Assembly (NCBI RefSeq): GCF_004364435.1
Contig: NZ_SOCT01000002.1
Span: forward strand, 248,001 to 312,000
Reading direction: 5' to 3'
DNA: 64,000 nt
Source: Pseudomonas sp. LP_7_YM
Lineage (GTDB): Bacteria; Pseudomonadota; Gammaproteobacteria; Pseudomonadales; Pseudomonadaceae
Shown: in pieces, positions 56,209 through 64,000 of the stretch
Layout of the letters: each line of letters starts with the position of its first letter
How positions within the stretch are numbered: the stretch's first letter is position 1
The notes under the pieces: generated by a model
The model's input: only the letters and a program-made list of their open reading frames with translations
What the model was told of the DNA's origin: nothing
Databases searched by the model: none
Translations under genes and position numbers: made by a program

Positions 56209-57639
56209 GTGACTTCCAGCATCTTCTGGTACGACTACGAAACCACCGGGATCAATCCGCGAAACGACCGACCGCTACAGGTGGCCGGGATTCGTACTGA
56301 CGATCAGCTCAATGAGATCGCCGCCCCGGTCAATCTGTATTGCCAACCCAGCGATGACATACTGCCGCATCCCGCAGCGTGCCTCGTCACCGGGATCACG
56401 CCCGAGCGGCTGGCAGAAAAAGGCTTGTGTGAAGCGGACTTCATGACGCGTGTGCATGCCGAGCTGTCACAGCCCGGCACCTGCGGCGCTGGCTACAATA
56501 CGCTGCGATTCGATGACGAGTTGACTCGCTACAGCCTTTATCGCAACTTTTTCGATCCATACGCAAGAGAATGGCAGGGAGGCAATAGCCGCTGGGATTT
56601 GATCGATGTCGTGCGTACCGCCTATGCGCTGCGGCCCGAAGGGATAGTCTGGCCCGAGGAGGAAGGGCGTGTCACGCTGAAACTCGAACGACTGACCGCC
56701 GCCAACGGTATTGATCACGGTCAGGCTCACGATGCGCTTTGCGATGTACGTGCAACCATTGCACTGGCACGTCTGGTCCGTGACAAACAACCCAAGCTTT
56801 ACGACTATCTTTTTCAGCTACGCACTAAGCAGAAGGTCCAGGACCAGATTCGTCTACTGCAGCCACTGGTGCATATATCCGGTCGCTTTTCTGCCGCGCG
56901 TAGTTATTTGAGCGTTGTACTGCCACTGGCCTGGCATCCAACGAATCGCAATGCGCTGATTGTATACGACCTGTTTCACGATCACAGCCCGTTACTGGAT
57001 GAGGATGCAGAGACCCTTCGACAGCGTTTATATACCCGACGTGAGGATTTGCTCGACGGCCAGTTGCCGATTCCGCTCAAACTCCTCCATATAAATAAAT
57101 GTCCGGTGGTCGCGCCGTTGAGCGTATTGCGCGAGGAAGATTGTCAACGGCTGCAGTTGGACCTGCCGGTCTACAAAGAGCGCGTCATGCGTATGAATGA
57201 AGGACAGGCGATCTGGCAGGAGAAGTTGAAAAAGGTTTATACCAGCGATGCATTTGCTGCCAGCGAGGACCCGGAGCAACAGTTGTATGACGGGTTTATT
57301 AATGACCGGGATCGTGGTCTTTGTGAGCAGGTTCGAACTCTGGAGCCGCAACAATTAGCCAGCGGAGCGTGGGTATTCGATGATTCACGGCTTCCGGAAC
57401 TGTTGTTTCGCTACCGGGCGCGTAACTTTGCCGAGACCCTTAGCGTCACCGAACAGCAGCGCTGGTTAAGTTTCTGTCAGCAACGGCTGACTGATCCGCA
57501 GATGGGCGCGCCCAACACGCTCAAATCCTTCACCACAGCGTTGATAGCTCTCTCCCTGAACGCTACGCCGGAGCAGCTCAAGGTGCTTTCCCAGTGGCAG
57601 GATTATTCGCAGTTACTGCAACAGCGACTTGGCTTGTGA
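56209..57639 (+). CDS. sbcB: Exodeoxyribonuclease I
   Basis: 476 residues, the size of E. coli exonuclease I (475). It degrades single-stranded DNA 3' to 5' in recombination and mismatch repair. The DEDDh active site starts with FWYDYETTG; a further Asp lies in CGAGYNTLRFDDELTRY and the His/Asp pair in HGQAHDALCDVRATI. The SH3-like and helical domains fill the C-terminal half. The start is GTG 56209 (VTSSIFWYDYETTG), with CAGG upstream. The Met at 56059 would extend the protein by 50 residues into the promoter. Its terminator lies between it and mvaT. Confidence 0.94.
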   Translation: MTSSIFWYDYETTGINPRNDRPLQVAGIRTDDQLNEIAAPVNLYCQPSDDILPHPAACLVTGITPERLAEKGLCEADFMTRVHAELSQPGTCGAGYNTLRFDDELTRYSLYRNFFDPYAREWQGGNSRWDLIDVVRTAYALRPEGIVWPEEEGRVTLKLERLTAANGIDHGQAHDALCDVRATIALARLVRDKQPKLYDYLFQLRTKQKVQDQIRLLQPLVHISGRFSAARSYLSVVLPLAWHPTNRNALIVYDLFHDHSPLLDEDAETLRQRLYTRREDLLDGQLPIPLKLLHINKCPVVAPLSVLREEDCQRLQLDLPVYKERVMRMNEGQAIWQEKLKKVYTSDAFAASEDPEQQLYDGFINDRDRGLCEQVRTLEPQQLASGAWVFDDSRLPELLFRYRARNFAETLSVTEQQRWLSFCQQRLTDPQMGAPNTLKSFTTALIALSLNATPEQLKVLSQWQDYSQLLQQRLGL

Positions 57640-57666
57640 GTGCAATCTTTGAGCAAGAGATGTCAA

Positions 57667-57697
57667 TAAAAAACGCCAGCATCTGCTGGCGTTTTTT
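57667..57697. terminator. Bidirectional terminator between sbcB and mvaT
   Basis: AAAAAACGCCAGC - ATCT - GCTGGCGTTTTTT, a near-perfect stem with A and T runs, placed between convergent genes. Confidence 0.93.
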
Positions 57698-57741
57698 AGG
57701 TCGCACATCACTGTACAACGGCCGTGGCACTTACCGGGCTA

Positions 57742-58122
57742 TTAGCCCAGCAGAGTTGCCCAGCTCTCAACGTCGTTGCTGCCCCACTTGGCTTTCCACT
57801 CTTTCAGAGTTTTGTGGTTGCCGCCTTTGGTTTCGATGATTTCACCGTTGTGCGGGTTTTTGTACTGCTTAACCTTGCGCGCACGTTTGGTGACAGCAGG
57901 TTTGGCTGCAACGCCGCCACGGGGGGGCTTTACTTTGGAATCCGGATCCAGCAATGCGATGATGTCGCGCAGGGATTTCTGGTACTCGCCCATCAAGGTG
58001 CGCAGTTTGCCTTCGAACTCAAGTTCCTTTTGCAGTTTGTCGTCTTGTTGCAGATTCTGCAGACGGGCTTGCAGTTCTTTGATGGCTTCTTCTGTAGCGC
58101 GGTATTCGTTGATCAGGGACAT
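57742..58122 (-). CDS. mvaT: H-NS-family nucleoid protein MvaT
   Basis: 126 residues. An N-terminal coiled-coil oligomerisation domain (SLINEYRATEEAIKELQARL to about residue 60) is followed by a linker with PPRGG and a C-terminal AT-hook-like DNA-binding domain (YKNPHNGEIIETKGGNHKTL). MvaT silences AT-rich, horizontally acquired genes in Pseudomonas, as H-NS does in enteric bacteria. ATG 58122 (MSLINEY) is the family start; an in-frame Met at 58164 lies in the promoter. In this strain its targets could include the effector locus at the right edge, which is an inference only. Confidence 0.95.
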   Translation of the reverse strand: MSLINEYRATEEAIKELQARLQNLQQDDKLQKELEFEGKLRTLMGEYQKSLRDIIALLDPDSKVKPPRGGVAAKPAVTKRARKVKQYKNPHNGEIIETKGGNHKTLKEWKAKWGSNDVESWATLLG

Positions 58123-58163
58123 GAGGGATACCTGTGTCGTGATGGGCAGGGTGTAATGACGCA

Positions 58164-58192
58164 ATAATAGTCACAGCGTTAGCGCAAGTAAA
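58164..58192 (-). promoter_or_regulatory. Probable sigma-70 promoter of mvaT
   Basis: Minus strand TTTACT (58187-58192), 17 bases, TATTAT (58164-58169), 42 bases before the mvaT start. Confidence 0.5.
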
Positions 58193-58370
58193 CATTTAAG
58201 AAATGTTTTATTTGTAGCATTTCGAAATAGCGTGACCGACAGTCGCAGGTCATCAAACAACTGTCTTGGCTGTGACGCTTAAAAACACCGCACCTATTTA
58301 GTCCTTTTATCGGGGCCGTGTTTTTCGAAAGGTCGCGGCGCGAGCAACAACGAAGCGATGGCGGTGAACG

Positions 58371-58386
58371 GGTCCGTTTTTTTCAC
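58371..58386 (+). promoter_or_regulatory. ColR-like site upstream of purU
   Basis: GGTCCGTTTTTTTCAC shares CGTTTTTTTCAC with the two sites at the colRS locus but lacks the A of the consensus. It ends 88 bases before purU. Confidence 0.35.
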
Positions 58387-58474
58387 CTCGTCGAATCAGT
58401 GCGAACGCGATACTGCACAGTCGCCGGGTAATCGCTAGAATAGCCGCCTTTGCGAAGTTCTGGAGTTTCCCCTC

Positions 58475-59326
58475 ATGCGCACTTTTCGTCTGGTGATAGC
58501 TTGCCCGGACCGTGTAGGTATCGTTGCTAAAGTCAGTAACTTTCTGGCGTCCTACAATGGCTGGATTACCGAAGCGAGTCATCACTCTGACAATCTCAGC
58601 GGCTGGTTTTTCATGCGTCATGAAATGCGCGCCGACACCTTGCCTTTCGATCTGGAGGGCTTTCGCGAGGCATTCGCACCGATCGCCGAAGAGTTTTCGA
58701 TGGATTGGCGTGTCACTGACTCCGATCAGAAGAAGCGGGTGGTGCTCATGGCCAGCCGTGAATCGCATTGTCTGGCGGATCTGTTGCACCGCTGGCACAG
58801 CGATGAACTGGATTGCGAAATTGCCTGTGTGATTTCCAATCATCAGGACCTGCGCAGCATGGTCGAATGGCACAACATCCCTTATTACCATGTTCCGGTA
58901 GACCCCAAGGACAAGGAACCTGCATTCGCCGAGGTGTCGCGTCTGGTCAAACACCATGAGGCCGATGTCGTGGTGCTGGCGCGCTACATGCAAATCCTGC
59001 CACCGCAGCTGTGCCGCGAGTATGCGCATCAGGTCATCAACATCCACCACAGCTTTCTGCCATCGTTCGTCGGCGCCAAGCCTTATCACCAAGCATCACT
59101 GCGCGGTGTGAAACTGATCGGAGCGACGTGCCATTACGTGACGGAAGAACTGGATGCCGGTCCGATCATCGAGCAGGACGTGGTGCGCGTCAGCCATCGC
59201 GACAGCATCGAGAACATGGTGCGTTTCGGTCGTGACGTCGAAAAGATGGTCCTGGCCCGAGGCTTGCGCGCGCATCTGGAAGACCGTGTGCTGGTGCACG
59301 ATAACAAGACGGTAGTGTTTGACTAA
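58475..59326 (+). CDS. purU: Formyltetrahydrofolate deformylase
   Basis: 283 residues. It hydrolyses 10-formyl-THF to formate and THF, supplying formate for PurT and balancing one-carbon pools. An N-terminal ACT domain (1-85, RLVIACPDRVGIVAKVSNFL) is followed by a formyltransferase fold with the catalytic Asn/His/Asp: NIHHSFLPSFVGAKPYHQA and DAGPIIEQDVVRVSH. GGAG lies 9 bases before the ATG. Neighbour mvaT is divergent. Length and motifs are normal. Confidence 0.95.
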   Translation: MRTFRLVIACPDRVGIVAKVSNFLASYNGWITEASHHSDNLSGWFFMRHEMRADTLPFDLEGFREAFAPIAEEFSMDWRVTDSDQKKRVVLMASRESHCLADLLHRWHSDELDCEIACVISNHQDLRSMVEWHNIPYYHVPVDPKDKEPAFAEVSRLVKHHEADVVVLARYMQILPPQLCREYAHQVINIHHSFLPSFVGAKPYHQASLRGVKLIGATCHYVTEELDAGPIIEQDVVRVSHRDSIENMVRFGRDVEKMVLARGLRAHLEDRVLVHDNKTVVFD

Positions 59327-59479
59327 GTTGCTTTACACCTTCTTGAGGGGAGTTGCTCATGATGCTAAGCCGCAGCACGCTGGCGCATGCACAGGCCTGT
59401 TCTTGAGCAAGCTTCCTCTCCCAGGAGGGTGTGAGCCCATGATTGCTGACTCGGGCCTTATCGGATGCGAAGCACTCAC

Positions 59480-59665
59480 ATGACCGACCCCCTCGACAAA
59501 GCCACTTCCAGCCCCCCGCCAACTTTGGGTGAAGGTTGCCTCAGCCGCTACGACCCCGATGCGCTGTCTGCGGACGACGGCACTGAATTCGAGGGCGCCG
59601 CGCAGTTGTGGGAGCAGATGAAGCTCGAAGGTGAGCAAGGGTCAGACGGTCTTGATCCGCAGTAG
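59480..59665 (+). CDS. Possible small acidic protein, unknown
   Basis: 61 residues, acidic, with no Sec signal and no recognised family (MTDPLDKATSSPPPTLGEG at the start, LWEQMKLEGEQGSDGLDPQ at the end). The last 24 bases overlap the 3' end of the convergent membrane-protein gene. The ribosome site is weak. It could be real, as short acidic proteins of this kind occur in pseudomonads, or chance. Confidence 0.35.
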   Translation: MTDPLDKATSSPPPTLGEGCLSRYDPDALSADDGTEFEGAAQLWEQMKLEGEQGSDGLDPQ

Positions 59666-60637
59666 TTTGATCAACAGCGGTTTGCCGACCATCATCAGGA
59701 ACACTGGCCCACCCGCGACCAGATAGAAGTAGTAAGTCACGATTCGCCAGATCAGAATCGCCGCAGCAGCGGTCGATTTGCCAACCATCGGCGCCAGCAA
59801 GGCCGCGGAGGTCAATTCTGCAGCACCTGCGCCACCCGGCGACAGGCTGAACTGCCCGGCGCTCAGCGAAAGCATCTGCACCAGAAACGTCCAGGCCCAT
59901 TCAATGTCCACGCCCAGTCCCAGCAACGCCAGATACAGCACGCTGTAGCGCAAACTCCAATGGATGCACGTCAAAACAAATACCTTGAACAGAATGCGAT
60001 GGGGCATCTTCCAGGTTTCAGCCAGCGCATCTCTAAAGTGCAGCAGCTTGCGCGCCCAACGGATTCGCGTGCTGTTCTTGCGCTTCAGGCGCTTAAGCAA
60101 CTTGCCGTTGAACAGGATGATACGGCGGTGGTACCGGGCAAATCCCGCGCAGGCGCACAGTCCCGCGCTGATCAGCAACGCACTGGCAGTCAGCATCCAC
60201 TCAAGGTTTTCACTGAGTTTGTGGAACACCGCGTAAATCAGAATGCCGATCAGCGCGAGCAGAAAGAACACCAGGTCATTGAGCTGATCGGTGGCGAACG
60301 CTGCGGTGCTTTTCGCCGGACCGATGCCGTAACGTGACAGCAGAGCCACCAGCGTTAAAGGTGCACCGCCGCCGCCCGGAGTAGCGCTGTACGCGAACTC
60401 GGTTGCCATCACAACGCCAAGACTCTTGCGCATTTCCAGGCCATTGGCGCTCTCACCCAGCAGCAGGCGCAGGCGCATGGTGTTAGCGCACCAGCCCACC
60501 AGTACCATTGCGAACATGGACAGAAACAGCGACGGCGGGAAGTTGCGCAAACGATGAAACATATCCGTGCCGCCCATGAATAACGGGATCATCAGGGCGA
60601 GCAATAAAACGGCCGCCAACCATACGAGTCGCTTCAC
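59642..60637 (-). CDS. Flippase-like membrane protein (LPG-synthase TM domain / YbhN family)
   Basis: 331 residues with about eight hydrophobic segments of the lysylphosphatidylglycerol-synthase transmembrane (UPF0104/YbhN) family. Conserved parts are ATEFAYSATPGGGGAPLTLV in the first half and LSLSAGQFSLSPGGAGAAEL in the second, both Gly/Ser-rich re-entrant motifs. Members are thought to move lipids or polyprenyl-linked sugars across the membrane. No aminoacyl-transferase domain is present, so it does not modify PG itself. The start is GTG 60637, with only a weak ribosome site. Confidence 0.83.
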   Translation of the reverse strand: MKRLVWLAAVLLLALMIPLFMGGTDMFHRLRNFPPSLFLSMFAMVLVGWCANTMRLRLLLGESANGLEMRKSLGVVMATEFAYSATPGGGGAPLTLVALLSRYGIGPAKSTAAFATDQLNDLVFFLLALIGILIYAVFHKLSENLEWMLTASALLISAGLCACAGFARYHRRIILFNGKLLKRLKRKNSTRIRWARKLLHFRDALAETWKMPHRILFKVFVLTCIHWSLRYSVLYLALLGLGVDIEWAWTFLVQMLSLSAGQFSLSPGGAGAAELTSAALLAPMVGKSTAAAAILIWRIVTYYFYLVAGGPVFLMMVGKPLLIKLLRIKTV

Positions 60638-60924
60638 ACGGCAATCCGTCCGGTATTCTTTCCCGGGCTGTATGCCTTTAAGCTGGCGCAGCGAAGGATG
60701 TGAACGGGGGCGATAGTCACCTGGATTGTGTCCTCAATTTTTTCGTCCTCGATTGACCGCTCTCAAGGGCAAATGTTCGGCCAGGGGCGGGAGTGCGCGT
60801 GGGCAGTACACGGGCTGCGCTAGAGTGAAGGGGTCAACCCCGGTTGGCAATATCGATGCAGGCAATGCGGGTTTATCGCGCTGGTCTTCCTGCAAACAAT
60901 CAATGCGATCGGTAGGTGAGAAAC

Positions 60925-61712
60925 ATGCCGGACTCTCAACAAATTCTTATCGGCGCGGACCTGAACGGACAGTCGGTCAGGCGTTGCGTCTGGGTAATCG
61001 TCACGACCTGATTGCAGGTGCGACGGGAACCGGCAAGACCGTAACGCTGCAGCGCCTGGCCGAGGCTTTCAGCGATGCCGGTGTGGCGGTTTTCGCAGCG
61101 GACATCAAGGGTGATTTTTGTGGCCTTCGCGGCGGGAAATCCGCAAGGCAAGATTGCCGCATCCATTTGCTCGACGCCAGCACGGCTGGTGCACGAGGCG
61201 CCGACAGTCTACGCGACGTTTTTACTGTGGTTGCTGGCCGAGTTGTTCGAGCAGCTGCCGGAGCGTGGCGATGCCGACAAGCCGCTGTTGGCGCTGTTTT
61301 TCGACGAGGCACACCTGCTATTTGCCGATACGCCCAAAGCGTTGCAGGACAGAGGCACGCCTGAGAAGGTCCAGCGTGTGCTGGTGGCACCTCCGCAATC
61401 GAGAATCGGCCCATTGAGCGAGTCGGAGCGGGCGGCATTGATCGCGCAGTCACCGCTTGCAGGGCGCTATGACAAGCCGGTTGATCGTGAGTCTTCCTAC
61501 GAAATGCTCCTTGCACGCAAGGGCGCTGAGCAGACCCAACGGCAGAAGAAAAACCGCAAGGCAGTTTCGCGGACGTGGCAGGAGGTTTTTTGGGTGGCCT
61601 GGCCGGTCAGGCGGTCAAGAGTGCGATGCGCCAGGCAGCGAATCAGCTTGGTCGCGAACTGGTACGGGCCCTGATGGGATCGTTGCTCGGCGGGGATAAA
61701 AAGCGACGCTAG
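60925..61712 (+). pseudogene. Decayed HerA-like ATPase gene (YjgR/DUF853)
   Basis: The pieces of a YjgR-type ATPase are readable in order but in different frames: [19 protein letters not shown] (60925), then [20 protein letters not shown] with Walker A TGTGKT, then [14 protein letters not shown]. After another shift come [31 protein letters not shown] (Walker B), [20 protein letters not shown], and in the last frame GGLAGQAVKSAMRQAANQLG and a stop. There are at least three frame changes. Two internal segments are missing: one after KGD (the first part of the ATPase core), one between KALQDR and GTPEK (about 90 codons). Full-length relatives have near 490 residues. It cannot make a working ATPase. 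Confidence 0.87.
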
Positions 61713-61750
61713 GGTGGCGCGCCGATTCGGCCGTCGGTAGGCGATGGATA

Positions 61751-61782
61751 AAAAAATGCCCATTCAGTCAATGGGCATTTTC
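61751..61782. terminator. Terminator between the pseudogene and pit
   Basis: AAAATGCCCATT - CAGTC - AATGGGCATTTT, a perfect 12-bp stem with A/T flanks; works for the minus-strand pit gene. Confidence 0.88.
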
Positions 61783-61803
61783 AGATCAGCGCAGTCAGCT
61801 CCG

Positions 61804-63276
61804 TCAGGCAAGCACCTTGGACGCCAGCCAGAATAAGCCCGCAGACAGCGCTACCGTGGCCGGCAGGGTCAGCACCCAGGCCAGCAAAATGTTGCGTACG
61901 GTGCCGCCTTGCAGGCCGCTCTTGTTCGCCACCATGGTCCCGGCCACACCCGAAGACAGGATGTGAGTGGTCGAAACCGGCAGGCTGAACACGTTGGCCA
62001 GTGCGATGGCGCTGGCGGTGGTGATCTGCGCGGACATGCCCTGGGCGTAGGTCATGCCCTGCTTGCCGATCTTCTCGCCGATGGTTAGAACCACGCGTTT
62101 CCAGCCAACCATGGTGCCGACACCCAAAGCCAGTGCCACCGCGAAGATCACCCAGAACGGCGCGTATTCAGTGGTAGTGGTCAGGTCCTTGCGCAGCTTC
62201 TCAAGATCGGATTTCTCGCGGGCATCAAGCGTCGGCAGTTTGCCAACCTTGCGCGCAGTATCGTCCAGACACAGCAGGTAGCGTCGGACTTCGACGCGGT
62301 GCTCTGGCGCCAGACTGTGATAGTCGGTCACGCCTTTGAGCGTGTTGAGCAAGGCGTCGATGGTTGGCTCGGTCTGTTCAGGGTTGCAGCTCATGCGCTC
62401 GGGCAAATCGCCCTTGGCCGATTTACCCAGCGCCAGGTATTCACCCAGCGTAGCGTTGTTGCGTTGATAGAACTGGCTCAGGTGCAACGTCGCGTCGCGG
62501 GTACGCTCGATCTGGTAAGTGGTGGTACTCAGATCCAGGACGAATTGCGCAGGTACGATGCCGATCAGCACCAGCATGATCAAGCCGATACCTTTCTGAC
62601 CATCGTTGGAGCCGTGCACGAAACTGACTGCCATGGCCGAGATCACCAGCACCAGACGGTTCCAGAATGGCGGATGTTTCTTGTCGTCCAGCTTGCGGCG
62701 CTGCTCCGGGGTCTTGTGCATCTTTGACAGCGGACGCCAGGCTTTAAGCCCCAGCAGCACCAGTGCCGCGACAACGAAGCCCATCAGTGGAGAAAACACC
62801 AGCGAGGCACCGATATCGATCGCTTTCTGCCAGTTCACCCCATCAGCCAACGGTATATGGTTGATCAACGCGTTGGCCAGACCCACGCCCAGAATCGAGC
62901 CGATCAGGGTATGCGAACTGGACGCCGGAATCCCGAAATACCAGGTTCCCAGGTTCCACGTGATCGCGGCGGCCAATAGTGAGAACACCATCGCCAGTCC
63001 ATGACCGGTATTGACGTTGATCAGCAGCTCGACAGGCAGAAGATGGACAATGGCATACGCCACGCCGACACCGCCCAGCAGCACCCCGAGAAAATTGAAA
63101 ATACCCGAGAAGAACACGGCCAGATGTGGCGGCATCGCCTTGGTGTAAATGACTGTCGCCACCGCGTTGGCGGTGTCATGAAAGCCATTGATGAACTCGA
63201 AGGTGAGGACAAACGCCAGGGCGAGCAGCAAGCTCACAATTACCCAAGCATCCAGTCCGCTGAATAAATCGATCAT
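61804..63276 (-). CDS. pit: PiT-family inorganic phosphate transporter
   Basis: 490 residues with 10-12 membrane helices. The duplicated PiT signature appears as GFHDTANAVATVIYTKAM near residue 31 and SLPVSTTHILSSGVAGTMV near 430, with VSFVHGSNDGQKGIGL in the middle. The carrier imports metal-phosphate with protons at low affinity. A large cytoplasmic loop (about 195-215 and 255-370) separates the halves; it is helical and charged. ATG 63276 has AAGG nearby. It is the last core gene before the effector locus; P. aeruginosa has a probable phosphate transporter (PA4292 by memory) at a similar place. Confidence 0.92.
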   Translation of the reverse strand: MIDLFSGLDAWVIVSLLLALAFVLTFEFINGFHDTANAVATVIYTKAMPPHLAVFFSGIFNFLGVLLGGVGVAYAIVHLLPVELLINVNTGHGLAMVFSLLAAAITWNLGTWYFGIPASSSHTLIGSILGVGLANALINHIPLADGVNWQKAIDIGASLVFSPLMGFVVAALVLLGLKAWRPLSKMHKTPEQRRKLDDKKHPPFWNRLVLVISAMAVSFVHGSNDGQKGIGLIMLVLIGIVPAQFVLDLSTTTYQIERTRDATLHLSQFYQRNNATLGEYLALGKSAKGDLPERMSCNPEQTEPTIDALLNTLKGVTDYHSLAPEHRVEVRRYLLCLDDTARKVGKLPTLDAREKSDLEKLRKDLTTTTEYAPFWVIFAVALALGVGTMVGWKRVVLTIGEKIGKQGMTYAQGMSAQITTASAIALANVFSLPVSTTHILSSGVAGTMVANKSGLQGGTVRNILLAWVLTLPATVALSAGLFWLASKVLA

Positions 63277-63422
63277 GGAAGGTTTTCTGACCCGGTATTA
63301 AGGGGGCGGGATTATGACAGAAAAAAAACTAATCGATAGGCAAGCCGCCAATTGGTCGTGACTCACTGTGAAAAATCTTCTGACATGCATGAGGGGCTTT
63401 TGTAGTTATAGGCGATTTATTT

Positions 63423-63451
63423 GGAACCTTCCTACAACACGGCGCCACCCA
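63423..63451 (+). promoter_or_regulatory. hrp box (HrpL-dependent promoter)
   Basis: GGAACC (63423-63428), 16 bases, CCACCCA (63445-63451): an exact match to the P. syringae hrp box GGAACC-N15/16-CCACNNA. It lies 33 bases before the ATG at 63485. Confidence 0.9.
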
Positions 63452-63484
63452 TTCTGACTTTTCGCACAGGTCAGGTGACCCGAA

Positions 63485-64000
63485 ATGATACATAACCATA
63501 CGCCCCTTCGCCCGCTGCCCAATACCGCCGGCGCCGCAGGTGCTCAACAAGCTCAACACGCTGGCGCCGTGACCACCGTATCGCCTCAGGCGACCCACCA
63601 GCAACAAATCGCAGATTTTCTGCGCGACCATGTATTCCAGGATTTGCCGGTAGCGAATCGCGCCGAGCTGGTGCGTACTCGATCGGAACGACTTGCAGCA
63701 AAGGGTAAAACGGCTGCGAACGTCATGGACGTGATGGCAAAGGGTAAAAAAGCCGATGAGCACTCGGCGATGCTCGTCGGGGGTATCAGGTCGTTACCTT
63801 TCACAGCAGCTGGCGCAATGTTGACCGCGTTGCCTCAAATTACGACGTTGAATGGCCAAGACACTCGTGTGAATACTCAGAATATTCTGGGCGCAGCATT
63901 ATTCGTAGCCGCCAATTCGGTTCTAGGGACCATGCTGCAACGCTCGACGAGCGATACCGGATGGCTGACCTCTGAGGGAAAGGAGCTCGAAGCACCCCTG
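63485..64000 (+). CDS. Candidate type III secreted effector (3' end outside window)
   Basis: 172 codons, open to the last base. The start ATG has AGGTGA 6 bases upstream and an exact hrp box before it, so transcription by HrpL is expected. The N-terminus MIHNHTPLRPLPNTAGAAG fits the P. syringae export pattern: an aliphatic residue early, many Gln/Ala/Thr/Pro, and no Asp or Glu until residue 44. The rest is helical, with a repeated AKGK pattern (RLAAKGKTAANVMDVMAKGK) and hydrophobic stretches (LGAALFVAANSVLGTML) from about residue 105. I cannot assign a Hop family by eye. The base composition is more AT-rich than the neighbours. The function inside plant cells is unknown. Confidence 0.85.
   Translation, partial: MIHNHTPLRPLPNTAGAAGAQQAQHAGAVTTVSPQATHQQQIADFLRDHVFQDLPVANRAELVRTRSERLAAKGKTAANVMDVMAKGKKADEHSAMLVGGIRSLPFTAAGAMLTALPQITTLNGQDTRVNTQNILGAALFVAANSVLGTMLQRSTSDTGWLTSEGKELEAPL

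Larger units (their letters stand above)
58123..58474. other. 352-base divergent promoter region of mvaT and purU
   Basis: No gene. It holds the mvaT promoter (58164-58192), a ColR-like site (58371-58386) and a possible -10 TAGAAT at 58436-58441 for purU. Confidence 0.6.

Noticed and set aside
63361..63378. GTGAAAAA as another ColR site near the effector
   Set aside because: Only the TTTTTCAC part matches; the A and C of the consensus are missing.

Overview
The window is a chromosomal segment of a fluorescent pseudomonad, almost certainly of the Pseudomonas syringae group. The evidence is the protein sequences, a gene order that closely follows the Pseudomonas core chromosome (secA, argJ, yajQ, groESL, colRS, bifA-sodB, xenB, fumarase-sadC-pyk, sbcB-mvaT-purU, pit), and a HrpL-type hrp box in front of a truncated ORF at the right edge. 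No rRNA, tRNA, CRISPR array or intact transposon was seen.

Layout. 1-15.5 kb is housekeeping: the 3' part of secA, argJ, a Nudix/TenI-like fusion, a PduO-type adenosyltransferase, a sensor histidine kinase, a ketopantoate-reductase-like gene, yajQ, a MscS channel, ampG, an alkyltransferase-like protein, a DUF481 protein, a HugZ-like protein behind a possible Fur box, and fxsA. 15.6-17.8 kb is groES-groEL. 18-22.9 kb is an envelope locus: a PAP2 phosphatase divergent from colR-colS, then the 222-residue methyltransferase, the WapQ/InaA lipopolysaccharide kinase and a small exported protein. Two matching ColR-type sites lie in front of the PAP2 and methyltransferase genes. 22.9-29.3 kb is a probable Fur-regulated imelysin/di-heme cytochrome/DUF1513 iron locus, with an AP2-domain gene inside it and an RND pump remnant behind it.

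29.4-39.4 kb carries bifA (c-di-GMP phosphodiesterase), sodB, the argO/argP-like divergent pair, a short-chain dehydrogenase, a coiled-coil membrane protein and an ArsR-MFS-XenB cassette. 39.5-49 kb carries a REP-like hairpin, acpH, yceI, a phospholipase D/cardiolipin synthase-like gene, class I fumarase, a sadC-like diguanylate cyclase overlapping a ferredoxin-reductase gene, pyruvate kinase, a lipoprotein and a PilZ protein. 49-56 kb is a six-gene, tightly packed minus-strand operon (RDD, SpoIIM, DUF4129, DUF4350, MoxR, DUF58). 56-63.3 kb carries sbcB, mvaT, purU, a flippase-like membrane protein, a decayed HerA-like ATPase and a PiT phosphate transporter.

The most notable accessory signals are: (1) the hrp-box-driven candidate type III effector running off the right edge; (2) a dispersed hairpin repeat present twice in opposite orientation, with a compensatory base-pair change; (3) the AP2-domain gene sitting between a terminator and the rest of the iron operon; (4) matching ColR-type sites, with a possible third one before purU; (5) two decaying genes, an RND pump and a HerA-like ATPase. 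All identifications come from reading sequence and remembered families; no database search was run.
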